Assembly (NCBI GenBank): GCA_030141605.1 | Contig: JAQGDQ010000001.1 | Span: 1,302,001 to 1,366,000, forward strand | From: Tubiluchus corallicola | Taxonomy: Eukaryota; Priapulida; Priapulimorpha; Priapulimorphida; Tubiluchidae | Direction of reading: 5' to 3' | Length of the DNA stretch: 64,000 nt | Shown here: in pieces, positions 1-11,560 of the stretch | How the letters are laid out: each line of letters opens with the position of its first letter | Position numbering within the stretch: position 1 is the stretch's first letter | Program-made: the position numbers and the translations under genes | Notes under the pieces: generated by a model | What the model saw: the letters and a program-made list of their open reading frames with translations, nothing else | Told to the model about the DNA's origin: nothing | The model's database searches: none

Positions 1-348
1 CCAAAAGAGAGCTGTAAAACAGTAGAAAGCTTCACTATTATGCTTTAGCATGCTCTGTGGCAATATAATTTTCATTATCTTTCGTTTTGCTTTGAATGGT
101 TTGTGTAACTAATCTGATATACATGTTGGGTGCCGACTCCTTGTTTATAGCGAATGATAGTTTCGACCTTAGGCTAAAAATTAGTATAATAAGTGTTTAT
201 AATAGAGAAAAAACAGACTGTGGGAAAATTTTTAAAAACGTGTATCATTTAGCAGATGACCCCGGTTTAAAACCTTTTTTTAAAATTAGTAATAAAAGTG
301 AATAAGAATAACTTTTTGTTTCGTTGTAGGAAGTTTATTTAATTTACA
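1..348 (+). other. Intron end and 5' UTR exon upstream of AFMID
   Basis: A pyrimidine-rich stretch ends in a splice acceptor AG at 328-329, so the AFMID coding exon begins at 330 with 19 bases of 5' UTR. An in-frame TAA at 340-342 lies inside this exon, which makes the ATG at 349 the true start if the acceptor is used. The first exon and promoter lie left of the window. The 69-codon open frame at 96-305 shows no domain and looks like intron sequence. Confidence 0.5.
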
Positions 349-1290
349 ATGGATGATTGTCACTACACTGTAGATGAGCTAGAAGCACAGTACCAGTGTT
401 CGCAATGGAACCGAAGGGGACCAAGTGGACAAAAAATACCTTCTGAGGATGTTATGAAGGAATTTTATGAAAATTTAGTTGCAAAGTCTGAACAAGTTAG
501 AACTGCTTATCCTAGACAGCTTGGGATTGTTTATGGTACGACTGAGCGACAAATATATGATATTTTTGCAGCTCCTGATTGTGGCATAGATGCACCTATT
601 CTGATTTACATACATGGTGGATATTGGCAAGAAGGACATCCATCTGATTATAGTGGAATAGTTAAGCCGTTTCTAGGAGCTAACACTGTAGTTGCAATTT
701 TGGGCTATGATTTGTGCCCGCATGTTACAGTGGGTGAGATTGTCGACGAAATTAAAAAAGGTGTCGGTCATATTTTGCGCATGGCATACAGGAATGGCTC
801 TCGGGGTGTTTATATTGCAGGACATTCTGCTGGGGCACATTTAACTGCTATGTTACTCACTACTGACTGGACAGAAGAATTCAAACCATCATCTCTTATC
901 AAAGGTGCTATTCTTTTGAGTGGCGTGTATGACCTTCGGCCTCTTGTTTTGACTTCAATAGGCCGTGGAGCAATGCTAACAGAAGCAGATGCCACAGCAC
1001 TGAGTCCTCTAAATAATGAAGAGCTAAAGGAAATGATGCACAAGCAACTGTCTAAATATAATAAGACATTTAGTGCCCTCTTTGCTTTAGGCGAATATGA
1101 ATCAGACGAGTTTCATCGCCAAAGCAAAGAATTTGCACAGTTTTTTAGATCCATTGATGTTCACGTGACTGAATTGATTGTAAAGGGCTGTGATCATATT
1201 AATTTAATAGAAAACATAGCTGTAAAAGAAGATTATGAATTAACTCACGCAATCATGAAGGCAATGCAAATTGAGACAGGCAGCTGTTGA
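349..1290 (+). CDS. AFMID: Kynurenine formamidase (arylformamidase)
   Basis: This enzyme hydrolyses N-formylkynurenine to kynurenine and formate, the second step of tryptophan breakdown, usually in the cytosol. The 313-residue protein is an alpha/beta-hydrolase of normal family length (about 300). Visible motifs are the oxyanion-hole HGGYW at residues 89-93, the nucleophile elbow GHSAG with Ser160, and the catalytic His283 in DHINLIEN. The acid should lie near residue 251, in GEYESDEF: the residue 32 before the His is Glu251, with Asp253 two residues on, so the acid may be replaced or shifted. The whole coding sequence is in one exon, whereas vertebrate AFMID has many exons; intron loss or retroposition are both possible. 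There are no internal stops. A downstream AATAAA lies at 1698-1703. The next gene, XPR1, runs in the same direction 3.3 kb on. Confidence 0.87.
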   Translation: MDDCHYTVDELEAQYQCSQWNRRGPSGQKIPSEDVMKEFYENLVAKSEQVRTAYPRQLGIVYGTTERQIYDIFAAPDCGIDAPILIYIHGGYWQEGHPSDYSGIVKPFLGANTVVAILGYDLCPHVTVGEIVDEIKKGVGHILRMAYRNGSRGVYIAGHSAGAHLTAMLLTTDWTEEFKPSSLIKGAILLSGVYDLRPLVLTSIGRGAMLTEADATALSPLNNEELKEMMHKQLSKYNKTFSALFALGEYESDEFHRQSKEFAQFFRSIDVHVTELIVKGCDHINLIENIAVKEDYELTHAIMKAMQIETGSC

Positions 1291-4200
1291 TACACGTTTA
1301 TACATTAAATCTAGCCATTTAACTTCAATACGTGTAATGAAGTACTTTGAGTACTATAATTATGTAAGTTACAACATAGAGCATCTCGTTCTGTGTATGT
1401 GTATGCCAAGAATCAAAGGCTAATATAAATTACATTATTTCGAATCATTTTTTGATGATGGAAATTGAACATTATTCTGTTTCACCAAACATTTTCAGAC
1501 AATTAAATTGTACATGCCAGCTGTGCAAGTACAACATCAAAGCCTTAACAAAGTGAAGTATTTGTAACTATAAATTCAAGAATTTTTTCATTTTAAATTT
1601 ATTTTGTACATTTAAAAAGTACATGGCATTATATAAAAAAATTACATTCAGCTATTTTCTGGTGAATCATGCTGGTAAGTAAGGAAAGATTAGTCAAAAT
1701 AAAGTAAATAGGTATATTAATAGAATGAAGCACTACAAGTTCTTGACATAGTGAGTTAATTGTTATAATATTTGTTTTCAATGCTTACTTAAGTGAGCAG
1801 GTATAATTAATTTTGAAAAGAAAAAATTAAGGGTGCTTTATTTTTTATGGTAATGTTTTAAATTTTGATAATTTTTTTAAATGTATGTGATGTTTTTTAA
1901 AGGAAAAGCCAAGTCTCCTGGAAAATTGAGCCTGTTTTAATATGTGAGATCCGTTGGATATATTGTACAGTATTTACATACTTTAAGGTATAGTCCTGTG
2001 GATTAAAACTATGCAAGCACTTTAAAGTTGTTGCTAATTCATCGGATGACTAATTTTTACATAAACACAATGCAAGTAAGCAATTTATTGTCATCACAAT
2101 AATACATGTAATGAAATTTGTATGGTCTTATATACTAGAGCAAAAGATAATTAGCATAAATTAATTCAATCAGTAGTCGCACAAGTGGTAATAAACTACA
2201 TACACTGCGATAGAGAATATTGCAAATTTACTGAAATTTACTGTGGACAGTGCAAATTGCAAAAGATAGAAAGAATTTGAAGTACTTGTCATTTTAGTGT
2301 TAATTGAACAGTATCTACAACCACAGGGGCGCATTTCAAAAAATTTAATACCTGTTTAGCAGTAGTTGCTAATGATAACTTACACGCTCTTTGCGACCCT
2401 CGTTTCGTACAAATGTGCTATAGGTTGCTGTTGAATTCCTGGAACAGCGGAATTTCTGAGTAAACTGCAGAATTTTACATGTACCTTCACCGCATTTACA
2501 CCATCCGGCTGACATCAAATATTTCTCAAATATGTTTGCATCGAGGTTTGTTTGGCACAGATAAAAAATATTTAAGTTTCTTGCATTTTAAAGCAATGCG
2601 CTTTTTGTGCATATACTGTGTGTTAATTTCAATATTTTTAATTGTGTTAAAATATAATGAATGTTGTTCCAGGGTTGGCTTTTCCTCTAATGTTCCTATA
2701 CTTTACAAAATAATTTCCATTGACTGTGATGCAATTATAAAATGAACATTTATTGTTAGTGAACTTTGTGTGGTTTTACGTACTAGTAAAAACTGCTAAA
2801 GAATAAAAATCTCTGTGTGATTTTACATTATAGCTTTTCTTTACTTTTGTACAGTATTGTTGCCATTCTTCGAGGTGTTGGTGGCAATAACTATTGTGTG
2901 GCTGTTCCTTTTTTATTGATATACAGTATTAGTTACTTCATATATCAGCTAATTTTACTGACTTTGCTAGCCACTTATTTAGCCTTTTCTTTCCATTTTC
3001 ATTTAAAAGTACACTTTTAAATTCTAGACTATACACACAAGATTTTTTTGTGTGTTGTGGTAGTAATTTTGGTTTCAATTTTTTGGCAGTAAACTATAAC
3101 AGACATTTATTGCAAAGTGAGCTTGTAAATAAAAATGTTCAAGTTGACATGCAATTTTAGCAAAGTTTTTCTTTACAATGCAGAAATAGTTGAGTTCTTT
3201 GCTTGGCCATTACTAATGATTATGTCATTTCTAATGCAAATAATGATATATCAGTTGCCAATGTAGAAGCATGTCTTAAATCAGAGAAACAGACTATATA
3301 AAATAATGTAAAAAAGCATTTTTAATCATGTACAACCAGTCCTGTAAGGTGTCATCCACAATTATGATGATATCATGTTTATGCCCAATTTCGAGAACCT
3401 ACCTACCTTGCGCCACTACCTATCTACCTATATTGATATCAATATTACATGGATGTAGCTTTTTCTACATTTTATTCTTCCTCCTCCCACGGACAGGCAA
3501 CATCACTTTTTGTGTTAATTGACGAGATCTGATTTGCGGATTCTTTTGACATCCGTAGTAGTGTCGTTTGCTGCTGGCATGCATGTGTAAAAAAAGCTTG
3601 AAGTCAGATAATGATAGTTATGACTAAATCAACTACCTACCTTGCATTAATGGCGTTATCACGTCTCCTGCCACCACCTATCCTAAACTTGATATCGTTG
3701 TAATGTATCGTACTGTAATTTTGTATATTAGGGACATTGTAATTTTTTAGCATTCTAGGTACTGAAAGTTCCAGTTCTGAATTTTATCAAGGCTTGCATA
3801 CGACAAATATGACTATTTTTCTATTTTTGTCGTAAAGTATGTACTGCATTTTGAACAAAAATTAAACTTGATGAAATGCTGTGTGTTTACAATATTTTAG
3901 ACCTTTGAAACCTAGTTTAGTGTTGCAGTAAATAAGACTAGATCTGATATGAAAGAAAGACCCGTAATAAAAATCGGACAATAGAGATTATACCTCTTTT
4001 GAAAAATAACGAGAAGTGAAAGTTAATGTACATAATTATATTTTCACATTTCTCACCAGTCGTGAAGAATTACTGCTTGTTTGTATGCTTATTAATTTTT
4101 TATATGTACATGTATACTACTTCCCTTGTACTATTATTATTAATTAGTTCTTACAAATTATATTTTCATGTGTATGTAACTGGGTATAATTATGGCTCTA

Positions 4201-4434
4201 TATGAGATGATTAACCTGTCATAAAACCTTTGAAATATACATTCATATTTTCACAATGCTTATGTCATTAATTTTATCCAATAAAAATTTTTATCAATGC
4301 GTATAATGCAAAGCTGAGCGGTGATAATAGGAAAAGGGAATACTGGGAACTGTTCTGTCTCTGCTAGTGCAAAGTAGATGCTGCCCTCTAACACCATATT
4401 TCAGTTATCCCGAATTTGAATTCGAAAACAGTAA
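1291..4434. other. AFMID 3' UTR and intergenic region before XPR1
   Basis: AT-rich sequence. A candidate polyadenylation signal AATAAA for AFMID is at 1698-1703. The open frames here (88, 67 and 64 codons) have low-complexity, AT-driven composition and no recognisable domain. A local motif CTACCTACCTTG recurs at about 3400 and 3640. I see no other gene. Confidence 0.4.
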
Positions 4435-4444
4435 CAGATGGCGC
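4435..4444 (+). promoter_or_regulatory. CAGATGGCGC element upstream of XPR1
   Basis: The 10-mer CAGATGGCGC lies 144 bases before the XPR1 start codon, in the likely 5' UTR or promoter. The same 10-mer occurs upstream of MMD at 39338-39347. ATGGCG is the core of the YY1 site, and AGATGGCGC resembles arthropod CTCF sites. Function is inferred from position and sharing only. Confidence 0.35.
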
Positions 4445-4587
4445 AACAGTCACCGTTGTTTGCGAAAGCTAGTTCCAGAGAAAGAGAGACATGTTATTTT
4501 TCTTTTCTTTGGAATTATTAGTTTTTGTGTACTTTTATTTGAAATAATTGAATTCCTATGGGTTAGTTGTGAGAAAGCGATTCTGAG

Positions 4588-7500
4588 ATGAAATTCGCTG
4601 AACATCTTGGTGCACATATTACACCAGAATGGCATAAACAATACATACAGTATGAGGTAAGTTTAGTGAAATGTAGGGCTTAAAAACCTACTGATACTTA
4701 CCGACAACTACTAACTTCATCTAAATGACTATATAACCGGTGGCGATGGTAGTAGGGGCTGTGAGCTTGGACAAGCTTGTGTAATTACCGACGAGTACTA
4801 GCTTCATCTAAATGACAATACAATCGGTGGCAATGGTAGTAGGGGCTGTAAGCTAGGACAAGCTTGTGTTGCACACCCCCAATCTTCAAGAACTGCTCCA
4901 AGTGGCTCTTGAAAGCATTTACACTGGTAGAGTTCACTGCTTCCTCTGTTGACCGGTTCCAGGTATTAATAACCCTTTGGATAAAACTATACTTCCTAAG
5001 ATCAAGTCCTAAGAACAAGTCTAGACCTCTTCACTATTTTTTTTTGAAGTGACCTCTTGTTCTACTATCATCATTAACAGTAAAAAAAGTAATTACATTC
5101 CAGACCTTAGAGTCAATTCACAATTATAAAAACTTCATTTCAATCAGATCCGTTCTCCGTCGACGGTGTTCTAGGGGCATTAATCTGCATCTTTTCAGTT
5201 TTTGCTCATATGTTAACTCCGCAAAACTAGGACACTCAGTCAAGTTTATAACTCTCTCTTGTATGCCTTCAAGCAATCTAATATCTTTCACGATATAGGA
5301 TCTCCATGCCTGCACGCAGTAATCTAAGTATGGTCTAACAAAACTTTTGTACAGTTTTGCAATTACTTCTTTGTCTCTGTTAATAAAAGACCTTTTTATA
5401 ATGCCCAACATTCTGTTAGCCTTCCTGATTGCTTCCACACATTGACTGCTGGACTTTAGTGATTTATTTATTAATACTCCCAAATCTTTAATTTCAGTAG
5501 TACTGTCCAATCTCATCTCCCATAAATTAATCATAACGCGCATTATTAAAACGAAAATGGATTGCACACTTCTCCACATTAAATAGCATCTGCCAATCAA
5601 GTAGCCACTCATATATTTTGCTCAAGTCTTCTTGTATGGTAAAGGCTTCTTTAGAACTACCCACTGCTTTGAAAATCTTGGTGTCATCAGCATACTTTAG
5701 AATAGCACTGAAATTGTTCTCATCGATATCATTTATACAGATTAAAAACAAAACCGGTTTCGAGTACAGATCCTTGTGGAACTCCACCTAGTACTTCACC
5801 CCTTGAAGACATATTTCCATTTACAACCACACATTGTGTTCTTTCACACACATACTACTCGATCCATTTCAACACCCATCCATCAACACCATGCATTCTC
5901 TACTTCGAAAGCAGACGTTTGTGGGGAGCCTTATCAAATTCTTTGCTAAAATTTAAATAAATGGGCTGAGTGACTTTCCAAAAAATACAATATATTAGTA
6001 AGACATGATCTACCCTTTGTGAGACCATGCTGCGAACCCCCTAATAAGATTGTTATTTTTCAAATACTCAATTCATATAATACCTTTTGGAATATTTCCA
6101 GTGACTGTTGCCAAAATTAATGCAAAAAGATATCACAAACATCTTTTGCATTGTGGCCCAATTAGTCATTTATTTAAAATGAAAGTCACTCTTAGCCTTT
6201 TTAGACGAAAGTTTTTTCCTCTTCTGAGCTGCTTTCTGTGCAAATATGTAAATGTCTGTATGCATATTTCTGTAAATAGTTTTTTTACTTCACTGCGACT
6301 GGATAAACAGCTTGAGTTGCATAGCAAATATAAAATCATTCTATGAATGGCGTATACATGCAATACTAAAAATTGCAACTTTTGGTGTTTCGGCAACTAA
6401 AACATTTAATGCCAAAAACATAGCATCTTCGTAGCAAATGTTCTGCCCTAATGCTAAATTTTACATAACAATGCTGATACAAAACATAACTTAAAATCTG
6501 ACCATTTGTGTGGGAAACTCATCAAATTTCGCTTCATTGAAAGCTGGATTCAAATTATTACGTAAAGTTTCAGAACAAAAATTAACTCATCAAATTTTGC
6601 TTCATCGGGTACTACATTAAAATTATAGTTCCTATTTTCTTTTTTAGTGTATCAGAAGCAGCCATATTTAATTTGTTGACAGTGAAATAAAACACTTTCA
6701 GGTTAATTCTGATTAAAAATTGTGTTCGCACATATAGTGTACTGTAGCAGCAAAAAAAATTATTTGTTTTCAACTCTATTTCAGCTTTTATAATTTTTGA
6801 TGTTTAAAAATTTTCAGTGATTGCAATTTGGTGATCTTCATGTTTTTAAAATTTCCTTGTTCCTGGCCTGCAAATGATCATTGATGGATGATTTTACCTG
6901 GCTTTATTATAAGTTTGCTCGACTTCAATATTAATTTTGTTCACAACAAAAATATTTGTGCTGCAAAACAACAAAAGCCTAGCATATTTTTTACTAGTGA
7001 AATACTCGGGATCATTATTCATTAATTCAAAGTTACTGCACTTATCATAATTAAGGTGTTTACCATAATTAAGTCTTAACCACAGTGCACCCATTATTTT
7101 AGTTTGTTGTTGTTACAAATGCTGTATTGAATTTTCAGAGCAACAGCCATGAATTCTATAATGGCTTGATAAAAGACTAATGACAACACTGACATGTACT
7201 TCATGATCATCGTCTAATAAATATTTTGTGCGTAGCAAAAGCATACGAAATATATTTCTTCTGTAATTTAACAACCCAAGGATGTCACTTTTGCAGAAAA
7301 AACTATTTACCATAAAGCTGTTGATAAATCCATGACAGGATTGCGTTGCAGGTTTTTCTTACAGACTTAACTAGAACCAGATTTGTATGCTATGCAATTA
7401 ACATTTCCGACTTGTGGCGCCGTATGGTGCCTATTTATTTTTCAAGTGTTAAATGCATGTTAGATGAAACAGTTTCAATCCAATTTGCTTTGCCATTGTT

Positions 7501-10500
7501 CGAAGTTCATGACAGTGTAATTGAGTAGTGGCAGAATAACTAGTTAAAGGTATTCCCTTTACTGTGAATTCTGCTGATTAGAATTTATACAAAAACTGAT
7601 TTTAGTTGTATGAACTTGCATCATTGTATGCTGCTTTCATAAGTGCACACAACTTAAGAGTTGATTGTCAGCCTCAGAAATTATTAATTAATGTAAGATT
7701 CCGGATTTTTGCAAATTATCAAATATTTTTTTACTAGTTCTAATAACAATACCTTGAAAGCAAGTCATTGTTTTTAAACTTGCACCCCAGCCTAAAAGAT
7801 GTGTGTGCAGGAGTTTTACATTAATCTTTTATTATACTAAATCTCAAATTATTACCTTGGCAGGTTAAACACATTTTTTATTCTGTGTATGACTATTTTA
7901 GGTATAGTCCACTATCCTGCATTTAATGATTTTAGAAGTTTGCAATGTTTGACAAATGTTTGTGACACTTGATAGTTTGATTTTGGCTTTTTGCAATGTT
8001 GGCTGAGTCAAGGTGACTTTGCAAAGCAGCACATTCTGTTATTGCAAAAGGAATGAAAAAAACAGAGCAATTCCAAAATAAACATCTAAATGTGGCTCAG
8101 CATTAAACAAACTAAGACCTCATGTTTAGTTCATTTATTCATAAATCTTCATTTATTTTTGTTACTAGACTACATTTTAAAATGTAAAGAGATGGTAGTG
8201 GTTTTCACTGTGACCCAAAATATGTTATATATTAAACTGCACTTAGCATGTATAATATTTGTTTGCTAATGTTAAGTTTGCTCAAAAGATGGGCATGATT
8301 ATTATTCTTTTTTGACTAAATAAAATCGCCCATTTTCGTGTTGTTTGACAGACAGTGTATTGCACTATGGCATTACTTGTGCATAAATTGACCTGCTTTG
8401 AATATAGTTAGTGGAAAGAACACGAAATTGGGTTTTCATACAAACTAAAATTTGTCAACATTGTTTGGAGCTCTCTGGTTCCTTCTGTAATGGATATAGA
8501 AGAATTCCAGATATTTCTGAATGTTAAGGTGATGTTTTGTGAGATTATGTGGATACATTTCTTCCATTATTTATTTTTGGAAAAAAAATCTGCTGCATTC
8601 TCTAAATCTTTCTACCATCATAAACAAGTCTAGGCTGTAAAGCATATTAGACTGATTCAAAGTTGTTAAATGGTACAAATGAACAGGATAATAACTGAAT
8701 AACTGAATGTAGTTACCAAGAAAACACAAAATGCAAACTTGATCTGCTTTTACTATCTCTCATATCTCTCATAACAGCTAGGCACTTGCTGTTAAAATTA
8801 TGTTTAGTGGCATATATATATATATAGATACAGTTTTTGGTTACTCTATATATTAATTCTACTGGTATATATATATATATATAAGATTCAAGGCTACAGC
8901 TCCGACGACGGTACCATTTGCGGCGATCTATATACCAAACGAAAGGTCTCGATCTAGTGTCGTGCCATTGGGGGTTTATTTTTTGAATCGGGCCCACCGG
9001 GACAAACGGGGGGGGGGGGGGGGTGGCGAAATCTTTATTGAATCTGAAACAGTATAAAAATGTACTTTATAAGGATGCATGTTAACTAGAACGAGCCACT
9101 GGGAGACAAACCATATTATAACACTTAAGGCCTTTCTGTAACTCTGACTATGGTTTCCTGCATAATATACAATTACCAACCATTGTGGCTTGTAAAATAC
9201 AATTTAAAGAAGTGAATAGCAATAGAAAAAATGGAACAGTCATTCTTCCAAATAATAATAGTTTGGTTAGCTACCATATTACAGTTAGACACTAGCAAGG
9301 AACAAACAAAGCAAAACAATACAGACTCATCAAAGCCACACCCTATCCACAACTGTACCACATCAGGAGCCACCAGGAGGAACTTTACTGGGATCTTTGG
9401 TGACTTGAGTATATTCAACTGTGAAAATTATGTACATTTCCTCAATTCTTGTAGCATTGGCAAAAATTATTTGCTGACTTCTGGGCTAGCATTTTTAAAT
9501 ATGGTCACTGAGCAATTGACTGCTTGTAATAGTTCTGCTGGAACTTTTACATTATATAATAGTGGGCATATACTTATAAATAAATTTTTCTTAACTGCTG
9601 AAAGCTGAATACATGGCTCTTCCTGGAAGATGCATGAAAAATTCTGGGAAAATTCTTGCTCTTAACCAGAGCCTTTAACTTAAAACAGTGAAATTTTTAT
9701 TGGGCATATAACTGTTCTTACACTGCTGGCTTTAATTTATTAGCATGTAACACTCAGCGCCGTCAGTTTAAAAAGACAAAAAATAATCTATTAACACAAT
9801 AAGTCATTAAATTTATCTGACTGAATTTTTACTTAATGTAGATCTGCAACAAGTTGGAGTCTGTCCTTATACTTAGAAGATATGTGAAATTTATGGTAGC
9901 TGTATTTTTTTCCTATTTTTGTTTGTATTGTTGTTTACTGTATTTCAGTAATTTTGCCTGTGTTCGCTTTTAAGGAATTTGTGATTGTCTATCTGCCCAC
10001 AGCTCTTATATGCAAGACACGTTTGATATGTGATTGATGGTGTTTTCAGTATATTGTTACATCTCTGTTTGTTTATACTGAACTAGTTTTTGTTTATTTC
10101 AGCCACTCAAAGAAATGCTGTATGCAGCACAGGAGGAAGCACCCAATCCAGAAGGTAATATGATTAGCCTGCCTATCTGTATATATATATTTTCTTGCAT
10201 CTGCTTGAAAATTGCATATTCAGCAAAACTGATTTCGAGCCATAAACAATTTTAGCTCTTTAACCACACAGTGTCAGAACTCTTACCCCAGTTGTCTACC
10301 CTACAATCTTTGTATCTATGTACTATAGTTTTAGAGTTATTCGGTGTAATGTCTCGAACTGACAATGTCCTGTGTCTTGGCTGTTTCACCTTGTCACCGT
10401 TCACCATGTCTATGTCTGCCCCAGATGTTTATGGTGCAAAGGGCTTAGCCTTCTGCGTTAAGTGGCAAAGACACTTGACCTAATTTTTACATTTTGGTTT

Positions 10501-11521
10501 CTGTCTCGGGGCCCTTAAAGAATCCCAGCTTTTTAAAGCTATTTTCCCACAATCCTAAATACTTAGGAAAAAAATTTGATTGCAGTCGAACAACTGACTG
10601 AGGTCACCATCACCATTAACAATAATAGGAAATCTACTTATGGATTCCCTTAGATTCACGGTCCTCACAGATAACAATGCACACTAATGAAAGAGTCAAA
10701 CAGTGGCATATCACTTTCATTTCAACAAGCCATGATATGTCGTATTGGAGTGCAACAGTGCAGTATCATGTTTGCTCAACATGATGATGTTCCATGTTAC
10801 TTCTGGCTGAAAATGATCATAATTCATGAGAAAATCTTCACATTTTGTTTTACTCAAATTAAGAACTAAGACATGAAATTGCTTCCTCGTTCATGTTAGT
10901 AAGAGTTGATTTCAATGATTTACATTGGTACATGCATTACATAGCTTAAGTTTTAGCAGCAACACTCAAAGAGCTTTATTTTTTTTAGCAATTTCAAAAT
11001 GATAATGATGTTTCTTTGTTGTTTTTGTAAAAATGATAAGCTTCTTCAAGTTCTTTCAAAGAATAATATATAGTACCAAATGTTGACACTGTTTATTAAA
11101 CTTGTTTTGTTGTTTTGCAGAATGATAGTTTGTAATAAAATAATTTTTGTTTTTTGTAGCTTCAGAACATTGGTATCTATATGCACTGAAGCTTCAAAGT
11201 AGGCTAGGTCTTGTACTTTGTGCTTTGTACACAAATAAAGCTTTCCCAATACACATAATACACATAAAACAAGATAGCTTGAAGAAAGTGTAGTAGCACT
11301 TTCATTGGGGTCTGGTTATTTGTTTTATTAAGTTTACTAACCAGCAACAGCAGCTGTGGTCGCAAAGCAGTCACTCAGCCTAGCTGAGTGATGTTGAACC
11401 CACTCGAGTTGACTTACTTTGATATGTCTGCAAATATTCTCTTGTAAATGTCAAATATAAACTCACTCTTTTTTTTAACAGAGTACATATTTGATGATAA
11501 AAATAATTTTTATCAAAATAA

Positions 11522-11560
<39 letters not shown>

